Source: Amycolatopsis orientalis DSM 40040 = KCTC 9412
Lineage (GTDB): Bacteria > Actinomycetota > Actinomycetes > Mycobacteriales > Pseudonocardiaceae
Assembly (NCBI RefSeq): GCF_000478275.1
Contig: NZ_ASJB01000015.1
Span: 93,615-157,614, forward strand
Direction: 5' to 3'
Length of the DNA: 64,000 nt
The translations under genes were made by a program, and so were the position numbers. Below, in pieces: positions 43,232-52,602 of the stretch (positions within the stretch are counted from its first letter, which is position 1; each line of letters opens with the position of its first letter). Below the pieces are notes generated by a model. The model searched no databases. It was given only the letters and a program-made list of their open reading frames with translations, and was not told the DNA's origin.

Positions 43232-44149
43232 GTGACTCCGCAACTGTCCCTTCACGAAGAGGTCGCCTCCGCCCTCGCCGACGGTGATCCCGTCGTCGCG
43301 CTGGAGAGCACCATCCTCTCCCACGGTCTCCCGCCCGGTCGCAACCTCGACGTCGCCCGGCGGCTGGAGCAGGTGGTGCGGGACGGCGGCGCCGTACCCG
43401 CGACGATCGCCGTCCTCGACGGCGTCCCCCTGGTCGGTCTCACCGGCGAGCAGCTGGAGCGGGTCTGCGCGCCCGGCGCGGACCTGGACAAGCTCTCCCT
43501 GCGCGACATCGGCCCGGCCGTCGGCCTCGGCCGCTCCGGGGCGACGACCGTCGCCAGCACCGCGGCGCTGGCCGCCGCGGCCGGGATCGGCATGTTCGCC
43601 ACCGGCGGGCTGGGCGGCGTGCACATGGGCGCGGCACAGAGCTGGGACGTCTCGGCGGATTTGGGTGTCCTCGCGAAGGTGCCGACCACGGTCGTGTGCT
43701 CCGGGGTGAAGTCGGTGCTCGACATCGCCGCGACCCTGGAGGTCCTGGAGACCAACTCGGTCCCCGTGCTGGGTTACCGCACCGGCGACTTCCCGGCGTT
43801 CTACCTCCGCTCGTCCGGTTTCGAGGTGCCGTGGCGGGTCGACGACGCCGCGCAGGCGGCCGCGATCATCGCCGCGCACCGGGTGCACGCGAATTCCGGG
43901 GTACTGCTGGCGAATCCCATTCCCGAAGCGTCCGAAATGGACAAAGAACTGCACGACCGGCTGCTCACCGAAGGGCTCGAACTCCTGCGCACGCGGGGAG
44001 TCCACGGCAGCGACGTGACCCCGGTCCTGCTGGAGCATTTCCACACCGCCAGCGGCGGCGTGAGCCTCGACGCGAACGAGGCACTGGTGCTGTCCAACGC
44101 GGAACTGGCCACCGAGGTCGCCGTCGCGCTCGCCGGGACCGCGGCATGA
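43232..44149 (+). CDS. psuG: Pseudouridine-5'-phosphate glycosidase
   Basis: A 305 aa cytosolic enzyme that splits pseudouridine 5'-phosphate into uracil and ribose 5-phosphate. Family motifs are VVALESTILSHGLPPGRN (N-terminal), GGLGGVHMGAAQSWDVSADL and TVVCSGVKSVLDIAATLE. The GTG start follows the HD gene stop by 9 bp. It overlaps a PfkB kinase by 4 nt, as in the PsuG-PsuK pathway of pseudouridine breakdown. Confidence 0.94.
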   Translation: MTPQLSLHEEVASALADGDPVVALESTILSHGLPPGRNLDVARRLEQVVRDGGAVPATIAVLDGVPLVGLTGEQLERVCAPGADLDKLSLRDIGPAVGLGRSGATTVASTAALAAAAGIGMFATGGLGGVHMGAAQSWDVSADLGVLAKVPTTVVCSGVKSVLDIAATLEVLETNSVPVLGYRTGDFPAFYLRSSGFEVPWRVDDAAQAAAIIAAHRVHANSGVLLANPIPEASEMDKELHDRLLTEGLELLRTRGVHGSDVTPVLLEHFHTASGGVSLDANEALVLSNAELATEVAVALAGTAA

Positions 44150-45018
44150 GCGGCATCGTGGTCGTCGGCGACGTCGGCCTCGACGTCGTCGCCCGGCACG
44201 AGGGCCCGATCCCGCACGGCGGCGACATCCGCGCGAAGGTCCACTTCACCAGCGGCGGCGCGGGCGCGAACACCGCGCTCTGGCTGCGCGCCGAGGACGC
44301 GGAGACCACGCTGATCGCGCGGATCGGCGACGATTCCGGTGGCCGCATGGTGAAGAGCGAACTGGAGGCGGCCGGGGTCCGCTGTGCCTTCGCCGTCGAC
44401 CCCGACGAACCGACGTTCTGCGTCGTGGTCCTCGTCGACGGCGACGGCGAGCGGAGCATGCTCGCCGACCGCGGCGCGAACTCGAAGTTCAGCCCCGCCG
44501 ACATCACCCCGGAGGCGCTGACCGGCGCGAGTCACCTGCACCTTTCGGGTTACGTCCTGCTGCAGCCGTCGTCACGGCCCGCCGCGCTCGCCGCGCTGGC
44601 CGCGGCGAAGAAGGCCGGGCTGACGACGTCGGTCGACCCGCAGGCGGCGACGCTGATCACCGATCCGGCGGCCTTCCTCGACGACGTGCGCGGCGTCGAC
44701 CTGCTGATGCCGAACACCAGTGAACTGGTCGCGCTGACCGGGTCGAGCGATCCGGTGGCGGCGAAGGAACTGCTGGACTACGTCGGCGAGGTCGTGGTCA
44801 CCGCCGGTCTCGACGGCGCCAGCTGGGTCGACGCGGGCGGCACGGTCACCTCGGTCCCGTCGCGGCCCGCGGAGTGCGTCGACTCCACCGGTGCCGGGGA
44901 CGCCTTCGACGCCGGTGTACTGGCGGCGTGGCTGCGCGGCGAGTCGACGGTGGAGGTTCTCCGGGCCGGTACGCGGCTGGGTGCGCGGGCGGTCGCGAAG
45001 GTCGGTCCGCAGCCGTAG
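44146..45018 (+). CDS. psuK: PfkB-family kinase, probable pseudouridine kinase
   Basis: A 290 aa ribokinase-fold sugar/nucleoside kinase. It has GDVGLDVVARHEG at the N-terminus, SGGAGANTALWLRAE, and the catalytic DSTGAGDAFDAGVLAAWL anion hole near residue 245. It is translated with psuG (ATGA overlap), so phosphorylation of pseudouridine is the likely role. Ribokinase or adenosine kinase activity is possible. The family cannot be settled from sequence alone. Confidence 0.85.
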   Translation: MSGIVVVGDVGLDVVARHEGPIPHGGDIRAKVHFTSGGAGANTALWLRAEDAETTLIARIGDDSGGRMVKSELEAAGVRCAFAVDPDEPTFCVVVLVDGDGERSMLADRGANSKFSPADITPEALTGASHLHLSGYVLLQPSSRPAALAALAAAKKAGLTTSVDPQAATLITDPAAFLDDVRGVDLLMPNTSELVALTGSSDPVAAKELLDYVGEVVVTAGLDGASWVDAGGTVTSVPSRPAECVDSTGAGDAFDAGVLAAWLRGESTVEVLRAGTRLGARAVAKVGPQP

Positions 45019-45033
45019 CCGCCCCTGTCACAC

Positions 45034-45086
45034 GCCATGAAAGGTCCTTTCCTTGCAAATTTTGCAAGGAAAGGACCTTTCATGGC
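45034..45086. repeat. Family B palindrome, probable bidirectional terminator
   Basis: A perfect 26 bp palindrome with a single central T (left arm GCCATGAAAGGTCCTTTCC...). It lies between the convergent psuK and DUF3099 genes and is the longest copy of this family in the window. Confidence 0.93.
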
Positions 45087-45100
45087 ATGCGCGAAACGCG

Positions 45101-45475
45101 TCAGCCGCCGTCGATGACCTGGTGCCCGCCGCTTTCGATGCGGGTCGGCTCGGGCCGGTACCGGTTCACCGGCTCGCTCTTGCGCGGCGGCCGGTCGTTG
45201 GCCACCAGGACGGCGATCCACGGCAGCGGGATCGAGATCGCGATCAGCGCCAGCGCGAGCCACCAGGTCTGGTAGAAGATCCCGGCGAGGATGAGACACG
45301 GGAAGCGGAACGACATCATGATGATGTACTTCCGCTTCCGCCTGGCGAGCTGGTCTTCGTAGGACGGGGCGGCTTCGGTGATCAGCACCGGAGCGGGTTC
45401 CCTCGGTTCGGGACCGTGGGCGGGCGCGTTCACAGCACCACCTCCGGCTTCCATGCTCCCACTCGCCGGGCTCAT
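45101..45475 (-). CDS. DUF3099 membrane protein
   Basis: A 124 aa protein. A 50-residue proline-rich N-terminus precedes a KRKYIIMMSFRFPCLILAG region and two hydrophobic helices (WWLALALIAISIPLPWIAVL). The tail is soluble. This is DUF3099; it corresponds to Rv2709. ATG 45475 overlaps the M20 peptidase stop. Function unknown. Confidence 0.86.
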   Translation of the reverse strand: MSPASGSMEAGGGAVNAPAHGPEPREPAPVLITEAAPSYEDQLARRKRKYIIMMSFRFPCLILAGIFYQTWWLALALIAISIPLPWIAVLVANDRPPRKSEPVNRYRPEPTRIESGGHQVIDGG

Positions 45476-46737
45476 CCGACACCCGGGTGGGTGAGCCGGT
45501 GCCAGGCAGCGACCACGAGTGCTTCGACACCGGTCGAAAGCGTCGGATGCGGGACGGGCGCGAACAGCGGCGAATGGTTCGACGGGATGTCCTGTTCGAA
45601 CCGGCCGGCGGCCATCGCGGAGATGACCTGCTGCTCGTCCAGCCCGCCGACCAGCCAGAACACCGAAGGTACCCCGGCGGCGCGGCCGAACTCGCTGAAG
45701 TCCTCGCTGCCGGTGATCAGCGGCGCGGGCATGACCCGGCCCTCGCCGAAGTGGTCGAGGAAGGCCGCGGTGAGCTTCTCGGTGGCCGCCTCGTCGTTCT
45801 CGGTGACCGGGAACGACCCGATCCGTTCGATGTCCGGCGGCTTCGGCGCGCCCGCGGTGGCCGCCTCGCCGTGCACGATCCGCTCGACCGCCGCGACGAC
45901 CTTCTCCCGCACGGCCTGGTCGAACGACCGGACGTTGACCTCGAGGACGGCGTGGTCGGCGATGATGTTGTGCGCGGTACCGACGTGCAACGACCCGACG
46001 GTCACCACCGCCGAGTCGGTCGCCGCGATCTCCCGCGAGACGATCGTCTGCAGTTTGAGCACCACGGACGCGGCGAGCACCGCGGGGTCCACGGTCGTCT
46101 CGGGGCGCGAGCCGTGCCCGCCCCGGCCGTGCAGGGTGATGCGCAGCGCGTCGGTGGCCGCCATGAGCACGCCGGGCCTGGTCAGCACCCAGCCCGCCGG
46201 GCCGGGGACGACGTGCTGGCCGAGGACGACGTCGGGCTTGCCCGCGGGTTCGAAGACCCCGTCGCGGACCATGCCGACAGCGCCGTCGCCTGCTTCCTCG
46301 CCCGGCTGGAAGACGACCATCAGCGTGCCGGACCAGTGCGCCCGCCCGGCGGCCAGCAGCGAGGCGGCGCCGGAGAGCCAGGTGGCGTGCATGTCGTGGC
46401 CGCAGGCGTGCATCACCGGCACGTCGCGGCCGTCCGCGTCCACCCCGCGGGCGGTGCTGGCGTAGGGCAGGCCGGTCTTCTCCTCGACCGGCAGCGCGTC
46501 GATGTCGGCTCGCAGCATCACCTTCGGGCCCGGCCCGTTGCGCAGCACACCCAGGACGCCGGTGCGGCCGATGCCGGTGTGCACCTCGTAGCCGTCGGCT
46601 TCGAGCCGCTTGGCCAGCTCGGCGGCGGTGCGGGTTTCGGCGAACGACAGCTCCGGATGCCGGTGGAGGTCGGTGTACAGGTCTTCCAGTCCGGGCAGCG
46701 CCGCCTTCAGCGGTGCCAGGACACTTTCTAGGCTCAC
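45472..46737 (-). CDS. M20-family amidohydrolase/peptidase (HipO/AmiA-like)
   Basis: A 421 aa metallopeptidase. Metal ligands appear in MHACGHDMHATWLSGA, FQPGEEAGDGAVGM and the C-terminal VVAAWHRL region. The dimerisation domain lies in the middle (LRITLHGRGGHGSRPETTVD). It is close to aminoacylases, hippurate hydrolases and IAA-amino acid hydrolases, and acts on N-acylated amino acids in the cytosol. GTG 46737 is used; its substrate is unknown. Confidence 0.9.
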   Translation of the reverse strand: MSLESVLAPLKAALPGLEDLYTDLHRHPELSFAETRTAAELAKRLEADGYEVHTGIGRTGVLGVLRNGPGPKVMLRADIDALPVEEKTGLPYASTARGVDADGRDVPVMHACGHDMHATWLSGAASLLAAGRAHWSGTLMVVFQPGEEAGDGAVGMVRDGVFEPAGKPDVVLGQHVVPGPAGWVLTRPGVLMAATDALRITLHGRGGHGSRPETTVDPAVLAASVVLKLQTIVSREIAATDSAVVTVGSLHVGTAHNIIADHAVLEVNVRSFDQAVREKVVAAVERIVHGEAATAGAPKPPDIERIGSFPVTENDEAATEKLTAAFLDHFGEGRVMPAPLITGSEDFSEFGRAAGVPSVFWLVGGLDEQQVISAMAAGRFEQDIPSNHSPLFAPVPHPTLSTGVEALVVAAWHRLTHPGVG

Positions 46738-46754
46738 GACCTCATCCTGGCAGT

Positions 46755-46815
46755 ATTACCGACCGTGAGCAGAAGCCCCGGCGCACCTTATCCGTCGCAA
46801 TTACCGACCGTGAGC
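46755..46815. repeat. Two direct repeats at the methyltransferase start
   Basis: ATTACCGACCGTGAGC occurs at 46755-46770 and again at 46800-46815, 45 bp apart. Each copy contains a GTG that could start the same frame (46765 and 46810). The first copy is preceded by CAGT, the second by CGCA. Confidence 0.8.
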
Positions 46816-48306
46816 ACACGAGCGGCCCTCCCCGACCTGTCCGACGACGTCTGCGCGAGGCTGCGGGACGCCTTCCGCCGGACGGGGTACGACGCCGACG
46901 GCGTGGTCGACGTCCTCGGCTCCGCGCACGCCGCCCTCGGCCGCGGCGAGCCCGAACTCGCCTACCGCGCCACGCGCGACGCGGGGGACCTCGGGACGCT
47001 GATCCGGCTGTTCCTCCTGGGTTCGACAGAGCCGGAGAAGGACGTCGAGGCCGCTTTCGCGCCACTGGCCCTCGATGACGCGGTCACCGCCACCCTGCTC
47101 GTCCCCGCGGCCGACGGCTACCGGGCCGGTCTCGACGTCCGGCCGCACGGCGACGACGAAGGCTCCTGGTGGGTCGTTTCGGATCTCGACGCCGACATCC
47201 TGGGCCAGACCGTGCCCGAGGACCACGTGCTCGGCGTCGGGCACGCCTCGCTGAGCCTGATCCGCGCCACCAGCCGCCGCGAGGTCGGCAGCCTGCTCGA
47301 CCTCGGCACCGGCAACGGCGTCCAGGCCCTGCACGCCACCCGCCACGCGAAGAAGGTCACCGCCACCGATCTCTCGGCCCGCGCGCTGGCGCTCGCCGCG
47401 GCCACCTTCCGGCTCAACGAACTGGACGTCGAACTCGTGCGGGGCGAATGGTTCGCGCCGGTCGCGCGGCGCCGGTTCGACCAGATCGTCTGCAATCCCC
47501 CGTTCGTGGTCGGCCCGCCGCGGGTCGACTACACCTACCGTGACTCCGGCCTCGCCGGCGACGACGCCAGCGCGCTCGTGGTGCGGCAGCTGCCCGGGTT
47601 TCTCAACGACGGCGGCACCGGGCAGCTCCTCGCGTCCTGGCTGCACGTCGAGGGCGAGGACTGGGGCGACCGGGTGACCCGCTGGCTGCCCGCAGAGACC
47701 GACGCGTGGTTCGTCCAGCGCGACATCGCGGATCCGGGGCTGTACGTCGGCACGTGGCTGCGCGACGCGGGTATCGACCCCCGCTCCCCCGAAGGCAGGG
47801 CGAAATCCGGCGACTGGCTCGACTGGTTCGCCGAAAACAACGTCCAGGGCATCGGTTTCGGCTTCGTCACCCTCCGCCGCGCGGCGGGCGGCACGCCGAC
47901 GATCGTGTGCGAAGACCTCCGCCAGGCCTACGACGACCCGCTGGGCGCCGAGGCGGCGAACTGGCTGGACCGGGTGGAATGGCTGCGCGCCAACGGGGAT
48001 TCGCTCCTCGATGTCCGGTTCCGCGTCCCGGAGAGCGTTCTTCTGGAGAGCGTCGCCGAGCCGGGCGAGGAGGGCTGGGCCACCACCGTCCAGCGCCTGC
48101 ACCGCACCGACGGCCCCGGGTGGTCGCATGAAGTCGACGAACTGGCGACCCGGCTGCTCGCCGGCTGCCAGGGCGCTCTTCCGCTGGAGGACCTGATCGT
48201 GCTCCTGGCGGCCGCACAGGGCCTCGAACCGGAGGAACTGGCCGCCGCCGCGCTGCCTGTCGTCCGCGAACTGGTCCGGCACGGCATGCTCCTCCCGGCG
48301 GTCTGA
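46810..48306 (+). CDS. Class I methyltransferase, RsmC/HemK-like
   Basis: A 498 aa protein. The SAM domain carries [20 protein letters not shown] and the NPPF motif [20 protein letters not shown], typical of amino-group methyltransferases acting on RNA, DNA or protein. An N-terminal helical domain of about 150 residues and a C-terminal domain of about 170 residues flank it. GTG 46810 is taken as start; the longer GTG 46765 start is possible because of the repeated sequence. The stop shares a base with dtd (TGATG). Confidence 0.87.
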   Translation: MSTRAALPDLSDDVCARLRDAFRRTGYDADGVVDVLGSAHAALGRGEPELAYRATRDAGDLGTLIRLFLLGSTEPEKDVEAAFAPLALDDAVTATLLVPAADGYRAGLDVRPHGDDEGSWWVVSDLDADILGQTVPEDHVLGVGHASLSLIRATSRREVGSLLDLGTGNGVQALHATRHAKKVTATDLSARALALAAATFRLNELDVELVRGEWFAPVARRRFDQIVCNPPFVVGPPRVDYTYRDSGLAGDDASALVVRQLPGFLNDGGTGQLLASWLHVEGEDWGDRVTRWLPAETDAWFVQRDIADPGLYVGTWLRDAGIDPRSPEGRAKSGDWLDWFAENNVQGIGFGFVTLRRAAGGTPTIVCEDLRQAYDDPLGAEAANWLDRVEWLRANGDSLLDVRFRVPESVLLESVAEPGEEGWATTVQRLHRTDGPGWSHEVDELATRLLAGCQGALPLEDLIVLLAAAQGLEPEELAAAALPVVRELVRHGMLLPAV

Positions 48307-48731
48307 TGCGGGCGGTGGTGGCGCGGGTCACGGAAGCGAGCGTGACCGTCGGCGACGAGGTGACCGGCGCCATCGACGAGCCGGGTTTGCTGGTGCTGCT
48401 GGGAATCCACGTCGACGACGACGTGACGAAAGCGGCGACGATGGCACGCAAACTTCACGAAGCTCGCATACTTCGCGACGAGGAATCCTGTGCCACCACC
48501 GGCGCTCCCCTACTTGTCGTAAGCCAGTTCACCCTTTATGGCGATACCCGCAAAGGCCGCCGTCCGTCGTGGACGGCGGCCGCCCGGCCCGAGACCGCCG
48601 AGCCGCTCGTGACGGCCGTCGTCGACGCCCTGCGCGAACGCGGCGCACGGGTCGAAACGGGCCGGTTCGGGGCCATGATGGCGGTCCGCAGCGTGAACGA
48701 CGGTCCTTTCACGCTCCTCCTAGAGGTCTAG
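48306..48731 (+). CDS. dtd: D-aminoacyl-tRNA deacylase
   Basis: A 141 aa enzyme that removes D-amino acids from mischarged tRNA. Diagnostic motifs are [20 protein letters not shown] and the C-terminal [10 protein letters not shown] Gly-Pro motif. Full length. Coupled to the methyltransferase upstream. Confidence 0.95.
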   Translation: MRAVVARVTEASVTVGDEVTGAIDEPGLLVLLGIHVDDDVTKAATMARKLHEARILRDEESCATTGAPLLVVSQFTLYGDTRKGRRPSWTAAARPETAEPLVTAVVDALRERGARVETGRFGAMMAVRSVNDGPFTLLLEV

Positions 48732-48829
48732 ACCACGTTTCCCGCTCCCCCGCGCGGGCATTCTCAGGAAAAGCTCAGGGTTGGTCGAGCAACGTCCCAG
48801 GTCAGCCGCCCGTCTCCTGTATAGCGGCC

Positions 48830-48856
48830 GGGAACGTTTTCGGACCTCCCGGCGTT
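48830..48856 (+). promoter_or_regulatory. Candidate ECF-sigma promoter for sigB
   Basis: GGGAAC at 48830 and CGTT at 48853-48856, separated by 17 nt after GGAAC, match the GGAAY-N16-18-CGTT consensus used by SigE/SigH-type sigma factors. In M. tuberculosis sigB is transcribed by such sigma factors. The leader to ATG 48978 is about 115 nt. Confidence 0.65.
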
Positions 48857-48977
48857 GAGCCAAGTGTCCAGCCAAGCTGGGCCGACGAGGAGTAGCGGGT
48901 TTCCACAGGGCTCGCTACGCCGAGGCGGATCCGGCGGACACATCGCAGCACGTTCAGCCCGTGACCGGGGAGGCAGA

Positions 48978-50009
48978 ATGTCAGTCCAGACTCTCGAACG
49001 CGAAGCGCGCGGGATTCGCGAGCGCCGTATCCCGGCGCAATCCACCCAGGAGCCGGTGAGCGCGGGGGCACTCACCGACGCCGACCTCGACGCCCAGAGC
49101 CCGGCCGCGGACCTCGTTCGCGTGTACCTCAACGGAATCGGCAAGACGGCGCTGCTGTCCGCCGCCGACGAGGTCGAGCTGGCCAAGCGCATCGAAGCCG
49201 GGGTTTTCGCCCAGCACGTGCTGGACACCGCCGAGAACCTCACGCCGAAGCGGCGCTCCGAGATGAGGGCCCTCGTGCGTGACGGCCACGTCGCGAAGAA
49301 CCACCTGCTGGAGGCCAACCTCCGCCTCGTGGTCTCGCTCGCGAAGCGCTACACCGGCCGGGGGATGCCGCTGCTCGACCTGATCCAGGAGGGGAACCTG
49401 GGTCTGATCCGCGCGGTGGAGAAGTTCGACTACTCCAAGGGGTTCAAGTTCTCGACCTACGCCACCTGGTGGATCCGCCAGGCCATCACCAGGGGGATGG
49501 CCGACCAGGGACGCACCATCCGGCTGCCGGTCCACCTGGTGGAGCAGGTCAACAAGCTGGCCCGCATCAAGCGCGACCTGCACCAGCAGCTCGGGCGCGA
49601 CGCCACCCACGAGGAACTGGCCGCGGAATCGGGCATTCCGGCGCACAAGATCTCCGATCTGCTCGACCACTCGCGTGACCCGGTGAGCCTCGACATGCCG
49701 GTCGGCACCGAAGAGGACGCCCCGCTCGGTGACTTCATCGAGGACTCCGAGGCGACCGACGCCGAGAGCGCCGTGATCTCCGGTCTGCTCCAGGACGACC
49801 TGCGCCGCGTGCTCGCGACGCTGGACGACCGGGAGTCGCAGGTGATCCGCCTGCGCTACGGCCTCGACGACGGCCAGCCGCGCACGCTCGACCAGATCGG
49901 CAAGCACTTCGGGCTGTCCCGTGAGCGCGTTCGCCAGATCGAGCGAGAGGTCATGTCGAAGCTTCGTCAGGGTGAGCGGGCCGACCGCTTGCGCGCCTAC
50001 GCTTCGTAA
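48978..50009 (+). CDS. sigB: Group 2 sigma factor SigB
   Basis: A 343 aa sigma-70 protein lacking the long N-terminus of SigA. Conserved regions are [38 protein letters not shown] and region 4 [27 protein letters not shown] precedes ATG 48978. It corresponds to Rv2710. It governs stress and stationary-phase genes in mycobacteria; its role here is expected to be similar. Confidence 0.96.
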   Translation: MSVQTLEREARGIRERRIPAQSTQEPVSAGALTDADLDAQSPAADLVRVYLNGIGKTALLSAADEVELAKRIEAGVFAQHVLDTAENLTPKRRSEMRALVRDGHVAKNHLLEANLRLVVSLAKRYTGRGMPLLDLIQEGNLGLIRAVEKFDYSKGFKFSTYATWWIRQAITRGMADQGRTIRLPVHLVEQVNKLARIKRDLHQQLGRDATHEELAAESGIPAHKISDLLDHSRDPVSLDMPVGTEEDAPLGDFIEDSEATDAESAVISGLLQDDLRRVLATLDDRESQVIRLRYGLDDGQPRTLDQIGKHFGLSRERVRQIEREVMSKLRQGERADRLRAYAS

Positions 50010-50060
50010 TCCTCACTGCGCCTTTAGGCGCTCGAAAAGCGACACCCGTTCGGCAGCGTT

Positions 50061-50104
50061 GACTTATGACCTGCGTCACGAGACCGTCGAGCAGGTAATA
50101 AGTC
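50061..50104. promoter_or_regulatory. Inverted repeat downstream of sigB
   Basis: GACTTATGACCTGC / GCAGGTAATAAGTC, 14 bp with one mismatch and a 16 nt loop. It is the only structure recognised in the 308 bp between sigB and the fumarase gene. The arms are less GC-rich than the flanks. It may be a sigB terminator or an operator for the fumarase promoter. Confidence 0.6.
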
Positions 50105-50317
50105 TTCGCGGTCGGGTGTTCGCGCCCGGATCGCTTTCCCCGGGAGGTCGGGTCCGTCGGGGTGGGCCCGGCCTCCCGAACTAATTTGTGCGGCCCCGCG
50201 ACAAATTGCGGAGTGCGAATTGCATTCCCGCCGCCTTCACCTGGACGTGACGCCGGTCACGGGAGGACCGCCTAGTACCGTGGGCGGGTTCCCGATGCCG
50301 GCAAAGGAGCCCGCGCA

Positions 50318-51976
50318 GTGGCGCCCACCACGTTCCAGCACACCGAAGTCCTTCCGCTCGCGAAGGACACCCACACCGAGTACCGGCTGCTCAGCACCGA
50401 AGGTGTCGAGGTCGTCGAGGCCGCGGGCCGGAAGTTCCTCAAGGTCGAGCCCGAGGCGCTGACCAAGCTCGCCAAGACCGCGATCACCGACATCCAGCAC
50501 CTGCTGCGCTCGTCGCACCTGGCGCAGCTGCGCGCGATCGTCGACGACCCGGAGGCGAGCGGCAACGACCGGTTCGTCGCGATGGACCTGCTGCGCAACG
50601 CGGCGATCTCCGCCGGCGGCGTCCTCCCGATGTGCCAGGACACCGGCACCGCCATCGTGATCGGCAAGCGCGGCGAAGGCGTGCTCACCGGCGCGGACGA
50701 CGAACGCGCGCTGTCGCGAGGCATTTTCGACGCCTATCAGGAGTTGAATCTGCGCTATTCGCAGATGGCGCCGGTGAATTTCTGGGATGAGCGTAATACG
50801 GGTACCAACTTGCCCGCGCAGATCGAGCTCTACCACAAAGACGGTCAAGGCGACCCGAGCTATGAATTCCTGTTCATGGCCAAGGGCGGCGGCAGCGCGA
50901 ACAAGACGTTCCTCTATCAGGAAACGAAAGCCGTCCTGAACCCGAAGCGGCTCGCGAAGTTCCTCGACGAGAAACTGCGCAGCCTCGGCACCGCCGCCTG
51001 CCCGCCGTACCACCTCGCGATCGTCGTCGGCGGCACGTCGGCGGAGTTCAACCTGAAGGTCGCGAAGCTGGCCTCCGCCCGCTACCTCGACGACCTCCCC
51101 ACCGAGGGTTCGGAGCTGGGCCACGGTTTCCGCGACGTCGATCTCGAACAGCAGGTGCTGGAGATGACGCGCCAGTTCGGCATCGGCGCGCAGTTCGGCG
51201 GCAAGTACTTCTGCCACGACGTCCGCGTGATCCGGCTGCCGCGCCACGGCGCGTCCTGCCCGGTCGGTGTCGCCGTCTCGTGTTCGGCCGACCGTCAGGC
51301 CAAGGCGAAGATCACCGCCGAGGGTGTCTTCCTGGAGCAGCTCGAACGCGACCCGGCGCGGTTCCTGCCCGACGTCACCGAGGACGACCTGTCCGACGAG
51401 GTGGTGACCGTCGACCTCAACCGCCCGATGGCGGAGATCCGCGCCCAGCTCTCGCAGCTGCCGGTGAAGACGCGCCTGTCACTGACCGGTCCGCTCGTCG
51501 TCGCCCGCGACATCGCGCACGCGAAGATCGCCGAGCGGCTCGACGCGGGCGAAGAGATGCCTCAGTACCTTCGCGACCACCCCGTCTACTACGCGGGCCC
51601 GGCGAAGACGCCCGAGGGCTACGCGTCGGGTTCGTTCGGGCCGACCACCGCGGGCCGCATGGACTCCTACGTCGAGCAGTTCCAGGCGGCGGGCGGTTCG
51701 CTGGTGATGCTGGCGAAGGGCAACCGGTCCAAGAAGGTGACCGCCGCGTGCAACGAGCACGGCGGGTTCTACCTCGGCTCGATCGGCGGCCCGGCCGCGC
51801 GGCTCGCGCAGGACTGCATCAAGAAGGTCGACGTCCTCGAGTACGCCGAGCTGGGGATGGAGGCGGTCTGGAAGATCGAGGTCGAGGACTTCCCCGCGTT
51901 CATCGTCATCGACGACAAGGGCAACGACTTCTTCGAGGCCACCTCGGAACCGGTGCTGCAGATCAGCTTCCGGTGA
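50318..51976 (+). CDS. fumA: Class I iron-sulfur fumarate hydratase
   Basis: A 552 aa two-domain fumarase that interconverts fumarate and L-malate in the TCA cycle. The 4Fe-4S ligands Cys106 ([12 protein letters not shown]), Cys228 ([16 protein letters not shown]) and Cys322 ([10 protein letters not shown]) have the spacing of E. coli FumA. The C-terminal half carries [18 protein letters not shown] and [23 protein letters not shown] 50318 is the start. Oxygen-sensitive class I enzymes often supplement class II FumC, which is not seen here. Confidence 0.95.
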   Translation: MAPTTFQHTEVLPLAKDTHTEYRLLSTEGVEVVEAAGRKFLKVEPEALTKLAKTAITDIQHLLRSSHLAQLRAIVDDPEASGNDRFVAMDLLRNAAISAGGVLPMCQDTGTAIVIGKRGEGVLTGADDERALSRGIFDAYQELNLRYSQMAPVNFWDERNTGTNLPAQIELYHKDGQGDPSYEFLFMAKGGGSANKTFLYQETKAVLNPKRLAKFLDEKLRSLGTAACPPYHLAIVVGGTSAEFNLKVAKLASARYLDDLPTEGSELGHGFRDVDLEQQVLEMTRQFGIGAQFGGKYFCHDVRVIRLPRHGASCPVGVAVSCSADRQAKAKITAEGVFLEQLERDPARFLPDVTEDDLSDEVVTVDLNRPMAEIRAQLSQLPVKTRLSLTGPLVVARDIAHAKIAERLDAGEEMPQYLRDHPVYYAGPAKTPEGYASGSFGPTTAGRMDSYVEQFQAAGGSLVMLAKGNRSKKVTAACNEHGGFYLGSIGGPAARLAQDCIKKVDVLEYAELGMEAVWKIEVEDFPAFIVIDDKGNDFFEATSEPVLQISFR

Positions 51977-51980
51977 GAGG

Positions 51981-52021
51981 AAAGGTCCTTTCCTTGCAAA
52001 TTTCGCAAGGAAAGGACCTTT
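51981..52021. repeat. Family B palindrome, probable bidirectional terminator
   Basis: A 17 bp perfect arm pair (AAAGGTCCTTTCCTTGC / GCAAGGAAAGGACCTTT) around AAATTTC. It lies between the convergent fumarase and lipoprotein genes. Confidence 0.9.
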
Positions 52022-52040
52022 CATGGCGCGCGCGAGCGCG

Positions 52041-52559
52041 TTACCGCATCTGCTTCAGCACCACGGTCCGCTCACCCAGCGGCGCCGCCAGCGCCACCGA
52101 GATCACCGGGTACCGGATGTCCATGGTGCACATCTGGCCGGTCTGGCCCTTCAGTTCGGTCAGGTTGACGGTGACCCGGGTCCCGTCCTGCTGCGCGGCC
52201 TCGGCCGTCGCGTGCCCGCAGCCGCCTTCCTGGCCGCGGATGTTCAGGATCGTCCCGCCGTTGCTGGTGTACACCTCACGCGGATAGTCCGCGGGGAGCG
52301 CCGACGCGTCGAGCTGTTTGTCCGGCACCTTGGTGCTGCCTTCCGGGACCTCCTGGCGCGGCGCGCCCGGGACACCGGGCTGGCTCCCCGGCGCGGGCGC
52401 CGGTGACGAGGACGGCGGCGCGGTCGGCGACGGCGGGACGGTACTCAGGTTGCCGCTCGCGGGTCCGGCCGCGGGTTCCACCGCCTGGTTCTGCGCCCCG
52501 CAGGCGGATACCGCAACGACGATCAGGCCCAGGCCGATGACATTCGTTAAGTACCTCAT
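52041..52559 (-). CDS. Secreted lipoprotein, 172 aa, paralog of the next gene
   Basis: The lipobox is VVAVSAC-Cys20 after a hydrophobic signal (MRYLTNVIGLGLI). A Pro/Ser-rich linker (PPSPTAPPSSSPAPAPGSQP) leads to a small domain with CGHATAEAAQQDGTRV and GQTGQMCTMDIRYPVISVAL, ending RTVVL. The C-terminal half closely matches the gene at 52603. Two conserved Cys probably form a disulfide. Role unknown, extracytoplasmic. Confidence 0.82.
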   Translation of the reverse strand: MRYLTNVIGLGLIVVAVSACGAQNQAVEPAAGPASGNLSTVPPSPTAPPSSSPAPAPGSQPGVPGAPRQEVPEGSTKVPDKQLDASALPADYPREVYTSNGGTILNIRGQEGGCGHATAEAAQQDGTRVTVNLTELKGQTGQMCTMDIRYPVISVALAAPLGERTVVLKQMR

Positions 52560-52602
52560 GTGACTGGGACGGAACGAGGCCGTCGTGGGGTTGCACATGG
52601 TC

